This document shows positions 49,842-58,353 of a stretch of 64,000 nt of DNA, piece by piece; the first letter of the stretch is position 1; each line of letters opens with the position of its first letter. The translations under genes were made by a program, and so were the position numbers. The notes beneath the pieces were generated by a model that saw nothing but the letters and a program-made list of their open reading frames with translations, was not told the origin of the DNA and did not search any database. The stretch is taken from assembly GCF_900635445.1 (NCBI RefSeq), contig NZ_LR134117.1, forward strand, positions 1,240,001 through 1,304,000, in the 5' to 3' direction. This DNA is from Serratia odorifera. GTDB taxonomy: Bacteria > Pseudomonadota > Gammaproteobacteria > Enterobacterales > Enterobacteriaceae.

Positions 49842-51185
49842 ATGGATCAGGCCGTATCTCTTGACGCTTTCCTCGCGACTTTACAGCAGCAAAATCCTTA
49901 TCAACCCGAATACCTGCAAGCGGTGCGTGAAGTCTTCACCTCGCTTTGGCCGTTTATTGAGCAAAACCCGCGCTACCGCGAATATGCCCTGCTGGAACGG
50001 CTGGTCGAACCTGAGCGCACCATTCAATTCCGCGTCAGTTGGGTGAACGACGCCGGCCAGGTGCAGGTCAACCGCGCCTGGCGCGTACAGTTCAATTCCG
50101 CCATCGGACCGTATAAAGGCGGTATGCGTTTTCATCCATCGGTTAACCTGTCGATACTGAAGTTTCTCGGCTTCGAGCAAACCTTCAAGAACGCGTTGAC
50201 CACGCTGCCAATGGGCGGTGGCAAAGGCGGTGCCGACTTCGACCCGAAAGGCAAAAGCCAAGGTGAAATCATGCGCTTCTGCCAGGCGCTGATGAGTGAA
50301 CTGTATCGCCATCTTGGGCCGGATACCGACGTGCCAGCCGGTGATATCGGCGTTGGCGGGCGTGAAGTCGGTTTTATGGCCGGCATGATGAAGAAACTGT
50401 CCAACAATACCGCCTGCGTATTTACCGGCAAAGGTCTGTCCTTTGGCGGTAGCCTGATACGTCCGGAGGCCACCGGCTACGGCCTGGTGTATTTTACCCA
50501 GGCCATGCTGCAGCGCCACGGGCTCGGATTTGAAGGCATGCGCGTGGCGGTTTCCGGCGCTGGCAACGTGGCGCAGTTCGCCATTGAAAAAGCGCTGGCG
50601 ATGGGCGCCCGCGTTGTCACCGCGTCCGATTCCGGTGGCACCGTGGTTGATGAAGCCGGTTTCACCAGCGAAAAGCTGGCGCACCTGGCCGAGATCAAAA
50701 ACCAGCGTTACGGCCGTATAGAAGACTACGCCCGTGAGCGCGGCCTGATTTTCTTGTCAGGAGAGCAGCCGTGGAACCTGCCGGTGGATATCGCGCTGCC
50801 GTGTGCCACTCAAAATGAACTCGATCTGACCGCCGCTCGAACGTTGATTCAAAACGGCATCAAAGCCGTGGCCGAAGGTGCCAACATGCCAACCACCATT
50901 CAGGCCACCGATGCTTTCCTGGAGGCCGGCGTCCTGTTTGCGCCCGGCAAAGCGGCCAATGCCGGCGGGGTAGCCACCTCCGGGTTGGAAATGGCGCAAA
51001 ATGCCGCGCGCATCGGCTGGAAGGCGGAGAAAGTTGATGTTCGTTTACAACATATCATGGCGGATATTCACCAGGCCTGCGTGGAACACGGCGGCAACAG
51101 CAAGCAGACGCACTACGTTCACGGTGCCAATATTGCCGGTTTCGTCAAGGTTGCGGACGCCATGCTGGCGCAAGGGGTACTGTAA
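49842..51185 (+). CDS. gdhA: NADP-specific glutamate dehydrogenase
   Basis: Makes glutamate from 2-oxoglutarate and ammonia with NADPH. The start used is ATG at 49842 (MDQAVSLDAFLATLQQQNPY), as in E. coli, with CAGGAG six bases upstream; ATG at 49824 (MPQEFS...) behind AAGGGGG is an alternative adding six residues. It has 447 residues. The catalytic lysine is in LPMGGGKGGADFDP; the nucleotide-binding motif is VSGAGNVAQFAIEKAL; PAGDIGVGGREVGFM is also typical. The E. coli gdhA lies elsewhere on the chromosome, so this is a local synteny difference. Confidence 0.95.
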   Translation: MDQAVSLDAFLATLQQQNPYQPEYLQAVREVFTSLWPFIEQNPRYREYALLERLVEPERTIQFRVSWVNDAGQVQVNRAWRVQFNSAIGPYKGGMRFHPSVNLSILKFLGFEQTFKNALTTLPMGGGKGGADFDPKGKSQGEIMRFCQALMSELYRHLGPDTDVPAGDIGVGGREVGFMAGMMKKLSNNTACVFTGKGLSFGGSLIRPEATGYGLVYFTQAMLQRHGLGFEGMRVAVSGAGNVAQFAIEKALAMGARVVTASDSGGTVVDEAGFTSEKLAHLAEIKNQRYGRIEDYARERGLIFLSGEQPWNLPVDIALPCATQNELDLTAARTLIQNGIKAVAEGANMPTTIQATDAFLEAGVLFAPGKAANAGGVATSGLEMAQNAARIGWKAEKVDVRLQHIMADIHQACVEHGGNSKQTHYVHGANIAGFVKVADAMLAQGVL

Positions 51186-51231
51186 CCGCCACGGCGGGTG
51201 ATCTGCCTCACAAAGCGGGTAAAAGCTTTCA

Positions 51232-51258
51232 TGCCGGCGTCAACGTCGGCATTTTTTT
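51232..51258 (+). terminator. Intrinsic terminator of gdhA
   Basis: TGCCGGCG-TCAA-CGTCGGCA (8 bp, one wobble) followed by seven T, 47 bases after the gdhA stop. Confidence 0.92.
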
Positions 51259-51512
51259 ATTCTCGCCATCGCGAAAATGTTATTTATATGTATGTAAATT
51301 GATAATCATTTGGTTAATAACGGCTAACAAACTGTAGTAAAATTACCACGCCATATTTATTTAACTTACATTTAACATATTAAACCACTAAATTTTACCT
51401 TAATCTGCACAGATCACATTTTTCCAACTTTGGCTACGCCCCCTCTTCCATTCCTTTGTAACCTGCAGCGGTGGAAAAACCGCCACCCCTACAGATAAGA
51501 AAAGGTACAGCT
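51259..51512 (+). promoter_or_regulatory. AT-rich promoter region of the pentose ABC operon
   Basis: This stretch is strikingly AT-rich relative to its neighbours. It contains a good CRP half-site (AGATCACATTTTT, about 51409-51421) with a poor second half. I cannot place -35/-10 with confidence. CRP activation would fit a sugar operon. Confidence 0.4.
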
Positions 51513-52496
51513 ATGAAATTTAACCTCGCATTATTAAATGCATGTGTGGTTTCTGCGTGCATGTTATCAACACCGGGCTTTGCTGCTGAAAAATATGAAA
51601 TCGCCGTGGTCGCCAAGGTCACCGGCATTCCGTGGTTCAACCGCATGGAAGTCGGCGTCAACGACGCGGCGAAAAAGCTCGACGTCAACGCCTATCAGAC
51701 CGGTCCGTCAACGCCGGACCCCGCCGCGCAGGTCAAGGTGATTGAGGATCTGATCGCCAAAAACGTCAATGCCATTATCGTGGTGCCAAACGACGCCAAG
51801 GTGCTGGAGCCGGTGCTGAAGAAAGCGCGCGACAAAGGCATTGTGGTATTGACCCACGAATCGCCGGACCAGCAGATCGGTCAGTGGGATATCGAAACCA
51901 TCGATAGCGAGAAATATGCGCAGGCCAATATCGATGAGCTGGCCAAGGATATGGGCGGCAAAGGCGGCTACGCCATCTATGTCGGTTCGCTGACCGTGCC
52001 GTTGCATAATGCCTGGGCCGATTCCGCGGTTAAATATCAAAAAGAAAAATACCCTGACATGTTCGAAGTCACCCAGCGTCTGCCGGTGGCCGAAAGCATC
52101 GACAAGTCCTATTCCACCACGCTGGATCTGATGAAAACCTACCCGCAAATGAAGGGCATCATCGGCTTCGGTTCATTGGGGCCAATCGGCGCCGGGCAGG
52201 CAGTGGCCAAGAAACGCGCCAAGAACAAGATCTCGGTGGTGGGCATCGCCATGCCAGCGCAGGCAGCGCCTTACCTGATGCGCGGCGACATTAAAAAAGC
52301 GCTGCTGTGGGATCCGAAAGACGCCGGCTATGCGCTGGTGACGGTGGCCGATCAATTGCTGCAAGGCAAGGCGGTGACCAAAGATTTGTCGATCGAAGGG
52401 CTGGGTAAAGCCGACGTCGATATGGACAACAAAGTGATTCGGTTTAATAAAATTCTGGAAGTTACCAAAGATAACGCCAAGTCACTGGGCTTTTGA
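51513..52496 (+). CDS. Periplasmic sugar-binding protein of an ABC importer
   Basis: Receptor of a ribose/autoinducer-2-type ABC importer. ATG at 51513 gives a signal peptide (MKFNLALLNACVVSACMLST, cleavage expected after GFAA, about residue 26) and 327 residues in all. The mature protein begins EKYEIAVVAKVTGIPWFNRM, then NVNAIIVVPNDAKVLEPVLK, IVVLTHESPDQ and FGSLGPIGAGQAVAKKR, typical of Peripla_BP_4/LsrB/RhaS-like receptors with an aromatic near the ligand (PWFN). The substrate is unknown; context suggests a pentose or pentulose. First gene of a six-gene operon. Confidence 0.82.
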   Translation: MKFNLALLNACVVSACMLSTPGFAAEKYEIAVVAKVTGIPWFNRMEVGVNDAAKKLDVNAYQTGPSTPDPAAQVKVIEDLIAKNVNAIIVVPNDAKVLEPVLKKARDKGIVVLTHESPDQQIGQWDIETIDSEKYAQANIDELAKDMGGKGGYAIYVGSLTVPLHNAWADSAVKYQKEKYPDMFEVTQRLPVAESIDKSYSTTLDLMKTYPQMKGIIGFGSLGPIGAGQAVAKKRAKNKISVVGIAMPAQAAPYLMRGDIKKALLWDPKDAGYALVTVADQLLQGKAVTKDLSIEGLGKADVDMDNKVIRFNKILEVTKDNAKSLGF

Positions 52497-52594
52497 TTTT
52501 TAATATTCGCCACACCGGGAATTTATAAACGTAACGGCGCAGTTCTCGACCGGCTGCGCCCACGGTTTATACCGTCGCAACATAGGTTATTGCC

Positions 52595-54093
52595 ATGACA
52601 TCCTCTACCGCATTTATCACGCTGGAAAATATCAGTAAAAAGTTCCCCGGCGTGCTGGCATTGGACCAAATAAGCCTGACGCTCAATAAAGGCGAGGTGC
52701 ATTGCCTGGCCGGGCAAAATGGCTGTGGTAAAAGTACCATTATCAAAGTTATTTCTGGCGTCTATCAGCCGGAAAAAGGTGCCAACATCTCACTGGAAGG
52801 AAAATTATTCCACGCCCTGACGCCACAGCTGTCCGGCCATTATGGCATTCAGGTGATTTATCAGGATCTCTCGTTATTTCCCAATCTGACGGTGGCGGAA
52901 AACATCGCCATTCACCGCTACCTGCCCGGCGGCCATTTCTGGGTCAAACGCAACCGCATGCGTCAGATGGCGCTGGACGCCATGGCACGGGTTGGCGTCA
53001 GCATCGATCCAGACAAAAAGGTCGAGAAACTGTCGATTGCCGATCGCCAACTGGTGGCCATCTGCCGCGCCATCGCCGCCGAAGCCCGGCTGGTGATCAT
53101 GGATGAACCCACCGCCTCGCTGACGCGTCAGGAGGTTGACGGTCTGCTGCGCGTGGTCAATGAGTTGAAAGCCGCCGACATCTGCGTGGTTTTTGTCAGC
53201 CACCGACTGGATGAAGTGATGGAAGTTGCCGATCGCATCAGCGTGATGCGTGACGGCAAGCTGGTCGGCACCTACCCGGCGAGCGAATTGGACAGCCACG
53301 AACTGGCGTTCCTGATGACCGGCCAACGCTTCCACTACAGTCATTTGCCCGCGCGGCCACCGGTGGAGAGCACCCCGCTGCTGGAGATCAACAACCTTAG
53401 CCGCCGCGATAAATACCGCAATATCAATCTGGCACTGCGTGGCGGCGAAATCGTGTCGATCGTCGGTCTGTTGGGGGCCGGCCGTAGCGAACTGTGCCTG
53501 AGCCTGTTCGGCATGACGCAACCGGACAGCGGTGAAATACGCGTTGACGGCCAGCCGGTACGCCTGCACAACAACCGCGAAGCGGTGCGCCACGGCATTG
53601 CCTACGTCTCGGAAGATCGCCTGACGCAAGGGCTGATCATGGAGCAATCGATTTACGATAACACCATCGTCACGGTGTTCGACCAGCTGCATACTCACTC
53701 GGCCTGCTGGATCACCAAAAGGCTCGCCATCTGGTGAACTCGCTGATTCGCGAACTGAATATCAAAGTGTCCGACAGCGCGCTGCCGGTAAAAACCCTGT
53801 CCGGCGGCAACGCTCAGCGCATCGCCATCGCCAAATGGGTGGCGACCCAACCCAAGATCCTGATCCTCGACTCGCCGACCGTCGGCGTCGATATCGCCAA
53901 CAAGGAAGGGATCTACCAGATCGCCAAAGATCTGGCCGAACGCGGCATGGCAGTACTGATGATCTGCGATGAGATCCCGGAAGCTTATTACAACAGTCAT
54001 CGGGTACTGGTGATGCGCAAAGGCGAACTGGTCGCCGAATTTTCGCCGCATCACTGCACCGAACAACAGATCGCCGAGGTGGTGAATGGATAA
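52595..54093 (+). CDS. Sugar ABC importer, duplicated ATP-binding protein (one apparent frameshift)
   Basis: Tandem two-domain ATPase of the RbsA/AraG/LsrA class. Domain 1 has Walker A GQNGCGKST (about residues 39-47), a degenerate signature (EKLSIADRQLVAI) and Walker B LVIMDEPTASL. Domain 2 has GLLGAGRSE and the signature LSGGNAQRIAIAKW with ILILDSPTVGVD. One base is missing near 53701-53704: HTHS continues as .LLDHQKARHLVNSLIRELN. The repaired length is 499 residues, normal for the class. The stop overlaps the next start by 8 bases. Confidence 0.88.
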
Positions 54094-55075
54094 GTCGTTT
54101 CTCGCTCGCCTGGCCGGGCGGCATGAATTCTATCTTGGCCTGCTGGTGTTGGTATTGGCGCTGGGCTGAGTATCGGCACCGATGAATTTCTGACGCTGGG
54201 CAACCTGACCGACGTCGCCACCAGCTACGCCATTCTCGGCATTCTGGCCTGCGGCCTGTTTGTGGTGCTGATTGCCGGCGGAATTGATATTTCATTCCCG
54301 GCGATCACCGCCATCGCCCAGTACGTGATGGCCAGTTGGATCATTACTCACGGCGGCAGCTTTCCGCTGGCGTTCGCCATGGCCATCGGCGTCGGCCTGC
54401 TGCTCGGGCTGATGAACGGTTTCCTGGTGTACTGGCTGAAGGTACCGGCGATTATCATTACCATCGCCACGCTGAATCTGTTCTACGGCCTGCTGGTGTA
54501 TGCCACCAATGGCACCTGGCTGTACGGTTTTCCAGACTGGTTCATGGATGGCATCAACTGGTTCTCGTTTACCGCCGGCGACGGCTATGACTACGGCCTG
54601 ACGCTGCCGCTGCTGTGCCTGCTGGCGGTGATTATCGTTACCGGCGTCCTGATGAACTTTCACCCGCCTCGGCCGCCAGATTTTCGCCATGGGCGGCAAC
54701 CGCGACGCCGCATCGCGCCTGGGGTTGAATCTGCTGCGGCTGCATTTTTATGTCTATGGCTATATGGGCATTCTGGCAGGCATCGCTGCGGTAGTGCAGG
54801 CGCAAATCACCCAATCGGTGGCGCCAAACTCGCTGCTCGGCTTTGAACTGACGGTGCTGGCGGCGGTGGTGCTTGGCGGTACCAGCATGACCGGCGGACG
54901 CGGTTCGCTCACCGGCACCCTGCTTGGCGTGGTATTGCTGGCCTTCCTGCAAAATGGCCTGACGTTGCTCAGCGTGTCCTCATACTGGCACACGGTATTC
55001 AGCGGGCTGATTATTCTGATCAGCATCAGTAGCACCGCCTGGAATGAAAAACGTAAGCTGGCCAAGGAGATATGA
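54086..55075 (+). CDS. Sugar ABC importer, permease 1 (two apparent frameshifts)
   Basis: Inner-membrane permease of the BPD_transp_2 (RbsC/LsrC/LsrD) family. It starts MDKSFLARLAGRHEFYLGLL at 54086. A base is missing near 54163-54167, after which the frame gives SIGTDEFLTLGNLTDVATSY and VVLIAGGIDISFPAITAI, the family LxxGGIDLS-type motif. One base is extra at about 54661; repair gives NFTRLGRQIFAMGGNRDAAS, the conserved EAA-like G-N motif. Joined length 329 residues with 8-10 hydrophobic segments. It is coupled to the ATPase upstream and permease 2 downstream. Confidence 0.85.
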
Positions 55076-55076
55076 C

Positions 55077-56030
55077 ATGACGCAATTAACCCGCATGATC
55101 CCACGCGATCGGATCATCCGCCTGCAAAGCGCGATCATTATCATCGTCGCCCTGCTGTTCGCCGGATTACTGGGATCGCGTTTCTTCAGCGCCGGCAATT
55201 TCCAGTCGATCGCCTCACAGTTGCCGATCCTCGGCATGTTGGCACTCGGCATGGGTATCACCATGCTGACCGGCGGTATCAATCTGTCGATTATTGCCGG
55301 CGCCAACGCCTGCTCGCTGGTGATGGCAGCCATCATCGTCAGCCACCCGGACCAACCGTTGTTCCTCGGACTGGCGCTGCTGGCCGGGCTGGCCGTTGCC
55401 GTCGCCATCGGTATGCTGAACGGCGCGCTGGTTGCCTGGATTGGCGTTTCGCCGATCCTCGCCACGCTCGGCACCATGACGCTGATAACCGGTCTGAATA
55501 TCCTGCTGTCCAACGGCGCAGTGATTTCCGGCTTCCCGGCAGCGATCCAGTATCTTGGCAACGGCAGCCTGTTCGGCATTCCACTGGCGCTGTTGCTGTT
55601 TCTGCTGGTGGCGGCGGGGCTGTGGATTCTGCTAGAGCACACCACGCTTGGCCGCAGCCTGTATCTGCTGGGCTCCAACCAGCAGGCGACGCAGTTCAGC
55701 GGCGTCAACACCGCCCGGGTGCAGATCGCGGTTTATATTCTGTCCGCCCTGCTCGGCTGGGGTGCGGCGCTGCTGATGATGGCAAAATTCAACTCGGCCA
55801 AGGCCGGCTATGGCGAATCCTACCTGCTGGTGACCATTCTGGCTTCGGTGCTCGGCGGCATCAATCCGGACGGCGGCTTTGGTCGTATTCTCGGTCTGGT
55901 GCTGGCGCTGATCGTGCTGCAAATGATCGAAAGCGGCCTCAACCTGCTCGGCGTCAGCAGTTATCTGACCATGGCGCTGTGGGGCGGCGTGCTGATCCTG
56001 TTTATCGCATTACAAAATCGAAAAGCCTAG
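55077..56030 (+). CDS. Sugar ABC importer, permease 2
   Basis: Second permease of the same importer. The ATG at 55077 follows AAGGAG that lies inside the end of permease 1. It has 317 residues, about nine membrane segments, MLALGMGITMLTGGINLSII as the family motif, and SLYLLGSNQQATQFSGVNTA as the conserved cytoplasmic loop. Intact frame. A heterodimer with permease 1 is expected, as in the Lsr and rhamnose systems. Confidence 0.87.
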   Translation: MTQLTRMIPRDRIIRLQSAIIIIVALLFAGLLGSRFFSAGNFQSIASQLPILGMLALGMGITMLTGGINLSIIAGANACSLVMAAIIVSHPDQPLFLGLALLAGLAVAVAIGMLNGALVAWIGVSPILATLGTMTLITGLNILLSNGAVISGFPAAIQYLGNGSLFGIPLALLLFLLVAAGLWILLEHTTLGRSLYLLGSNQQATQFSGVNTARVQIAVYILSALLGWGAALLMMAKFNSAKAGYGESYLLVTILASVLGGINPDGGFGRILGLVLALIVLQMIESGLNLLGVSSYLTMALWGGVLILFIALQNRKA

Positions 56031-56078
56031 GTTGTGCTGCGCACTGTTAACCGGTGCAATCTTATACGGAGAAAAATA

Positions 56079-57716
56079 ATGGCGAGTTATTTTATTGGCG
56101 TAGACGTCGGAACCGGCAGTGCACGCGCAGGCGTTTTTGACCTGAACGGCCGGATGGTAAGCCAGGCCAGCCGCGAAATTGACATTTATCGGCCAAAGGC
56201 GGATTTTGTCGAGCAGTCTTCCGACAATATCTGGCAAGCGGTGTGCAACGCGGTGCGCGACGCCGTCAACCAGGCCGACATCAATCCGATTCAGGTGAAA
56301 GGACTCGGTTTTGACGCCACCTGTTCGCTGGTGGTGTTGGACAAGGAAGGCAAACCGCTGACCATCAGTCCGTCCGGCCGCAGCGAGCAAAACATCATCG
56401 TGTGGATGGATCACCGTGCCATTACCCAGGCCGAACGCATCAACGCCAGCAAACACCGGGTGCTGGACTTCGTTGGCGGCGTGATTTCCCCGGAAATGCA
56501 AACGCCGAAGATGTTGTGGCTCAAGCAGCATATGCCGACCACCTGGGCCAACGCCGGTTACCTGTTCGATCTGCCCGACTTCCTGACCTGGCGCGCGACC
56601 CAGGATGCGACCCGTTCGCTGTGTTCGACGGTCTGCAAATGGACCTATCTTGGTCACGAGCAACGCTGGGACAAGAGCTATTTCAAGCAGATCGGGCTGG
56701 AAGACCTGCTGGAGCACGACGCGGAAAAAATTGGCAGCGACGTCAAAATCATGGGTGAACCGCTCGGTCATGGCCTGACGCAACGTGCCGCCAGCGACAT
56801 GGGCCTGATGGCCGGCACCGCGGTCAGCGTGTCGATCATTGATGCCCACGCCGGCACGCTCGGCACCATTGGCGCCACCGGCGTTTCTGGCGAAGTGGCA
56901 GACTTCGATCGCCGCATCGCGTTAATTGGTGGTACCTCGACCGGCCATATGGCGATGTCGCGCACCGCGCGCTTTATCGGCGGCGTGTGGGGGCCATATT
57001 ACTCTGCCATTCTGCCGGAATACTGGCTGAACGAAGGCGGCCAGTCCGCCACCGGCGCGCTGATCGATCACGTGATTCAGTCGCACCCGTGCTATGCAGA
57101 ACTGCTGTCGCAGGCCAAAGCGCATAACCAGACGATATATGAAGTGCTGAACGCCTTGCTACGCCGCATGGCGGGCGAACCGGAGAAAATCGCCTTCCTG
57201 ACCCAGGACATTCATATGCTGCCGTACTTCCACGGCAACCGTTCGCCACGCGCCAACCCGACGCTGACCGGCACGCTGACCGGCCTGAAGCTGTCACGCA
57301 CGCCGGAAGACATGGCGCTGCACTATTTGGCGACCATTCAGGCCATCGCGCTGGGCACCCGCCATATCATCGAAACCATGAATCAGAGCGGTTATAGCAT
57401 TGATACCATCATGGCCAGCGGCGGTGGCACCAAGAACCCGATTTTCGTGCAGGAACATGCCAACGCCACCGGCTGCGCCATGCTGCTGCCGGAGGAAAGC
57501 GAAGCGATGCTGCTGGGCGGCGCCATGATGGCTACCGTGGCGGCCGGGGTGTTCGATACCCTGCCGGAAGCGATGAATGCCATGAGCCGCATCGGCAAAA
57601 CCGTGACGCCGCAAACCAATGACATCAAGCGCTACTACGATCGTAAATACCACGTGTTCCACCAGCTGTATCACGATCATATGAAATATCGCCAATTGAT
57701 GCAGGAGGACGCATGA
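56079..57716 (+). CDS. FGGY-family pentulose kinase (D-ribulokinase-like)
   Basis: ATP-dependent carbohydrate kinase of the FGGY / 5C-CHO kinase subfamily, whose characterised members phosphorylate D-ribulose. The start is ATG at 56079 (MASYFIGVDVGTGSARAGVF) after GGAG; 545 residues. The N-terminal phosphate loop GVDVGTGSARAGVFD, the family block WMDHRAITQAERIN, NEGGQSATGALIDHV and the C-terminal ATP-site MASGGGTKNPIFVQE are visible. In the operon it would trap the imported sugar. Other pentoses or pentitols cannot be excluded. Confidence 0.83.
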   Translation: MASYFIGVDVGTGSARAGVFDLNGRMVSQASREIDIYRPKADFVEQSSDNIWQAVCNAVRDAVNQADINPIQVKGLGFDATCSLVVLDKEGKPLTISPSGRSEQNIIVWMDHRAITQAERINASKHRVLDFVGGVISPEMQTPKMLWLKQHMPTTWANAGYLFDLPDFLTWRATQDATRSLCSTVCKWTYLGHEQRWDKSYFKQIGLEDLLEHDAEKIGSDVKIMGEPLGHGLTQRAASDMGLMAGTAVSVSIIDAHAGTLGTIGATGVSGEVADFDRRIALIGGTSTGHMAMSRTARFIGGVWGPYYSAILPEYWLNEGGQSATGALIDHVIQSHPCYAELLSQAKAHNQTIYEVLNALLRRMAGEPEKIAFLTQDIHMLPYFHGNRSPRANPTLTGTLTGLKLSRTPEDMALHYLATIQAIALGTRHIIETMNQSGYSIDTIMASGGGTKNPIFVQEHANATGCAMLLPEESEAMLLGGAMMATVAAGVFDTLPEAMNAMSRIGKTVTPQTNDIKRYYDRKYHVFHQLYHDHMKYRQLMQEDA

Positions 57717-58315
57717 GCCAGCAGGAGTGGCAACGCGCTAGCGAGGCCTGGCAACTGTACAGTCGCGAGCTGGCGCAGCTCGATCAGCGCATCGACGCCG
57801 CCGATTGGCAACGCCTGATGACGCTGTTAAGCGGCTGCCGGGGCAAAATTGCGGTAACCGGCGTTGGCACCTCCGGCATTGCGGCGCGTAAAATCGCCCA
57901 TATGCTGGCCTGCGTCGAACAGCCGGCCATTTTTCTGGACGCGACCGATGCGGCGCATGGCGATCTGGGGTTTTTACGTGCCGACGATCTGCTGATCATG
58001 ATCTCGCGCGGCGGCAATTCCGAGGAGCTGACGCGCCTGCTGCCGACGCTGGCCGCCAAAGGTGTGACGCTGATCAGCGTCACGGAAAACCCGGACTCCG
58101 CCATCGCTCGCGCCGCGCAGCTGGTGATCGCCACCGGGGTGAAAAATGAGGTAGATCCGCTGAATATGCTGGCAACCACCTCGATCGTGCTGGTACTGGC
58201 GATTTTCGACGCCGCCTGCGCCTGTCTGATGGTGCGAAGCGGCTACGATAAGGACCGGCTGCTGGCGGTACATCCGGGCGGCAACGTCGGCAAAAGCCTG
58301 CGCGAAGAGCATTAA
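57713..58315 (+). CDS. Single-domain SIS sugar-phosphate isomerase (arabinose-5-phosphate isomerase-like)
   Basis: A 200-residue SIS-domain protein resembling the N-terminal half of KdsD/GutQ but without the CBS pair. KdsD-like blocks: KIAVTGVGTSGIAARKIAHM, DATDAAHGDLGFLRADDLLI, SRGGNSEELTRLLP and LAVHPGGNVGKSL. These enzymes interconvert D-arabinose-5-phosphate and D-ribulose-5-phosphate. The ATG overlaps the kinase stop by four bases, so the two are coupled. A role in feeding the kinase product into the pentose phosphate pathway is my inference. Confidence 0.78.
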   Translation: MSQQEWQRASEAWQLYSRELAQLDQRIDAADWQRLMTLLSGCRGKIAVTGVGTSGIAARKIAHMLACVEQPAIFLDATDAAHGDLGFLRADDLLIMISRGGNSEELTRLLPTLAAKGVTLISVTENPDSAIARAAQLVIATGVKNEVDPLNMLATTSIVLVLAIFDAACACLMVRSGYDKDRLLAVHPGGNVGKSLREEH

Positions 58316-58326
58316 CGCTGCCATAA

Positions 58327-58344
58327 GGCCCGGCACGCCGGGCC
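58327..58344. terminator. Hairpin between the pentose operon and the nucleotidase
   Basis: GGCCCGG-CACG-CCGGGCC lies between two convergent genes, 12 bases after the isomerase stop. No T-run follows. Confidence 0.5.
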
Positions 58345-58353
58345 CATAGTCCA

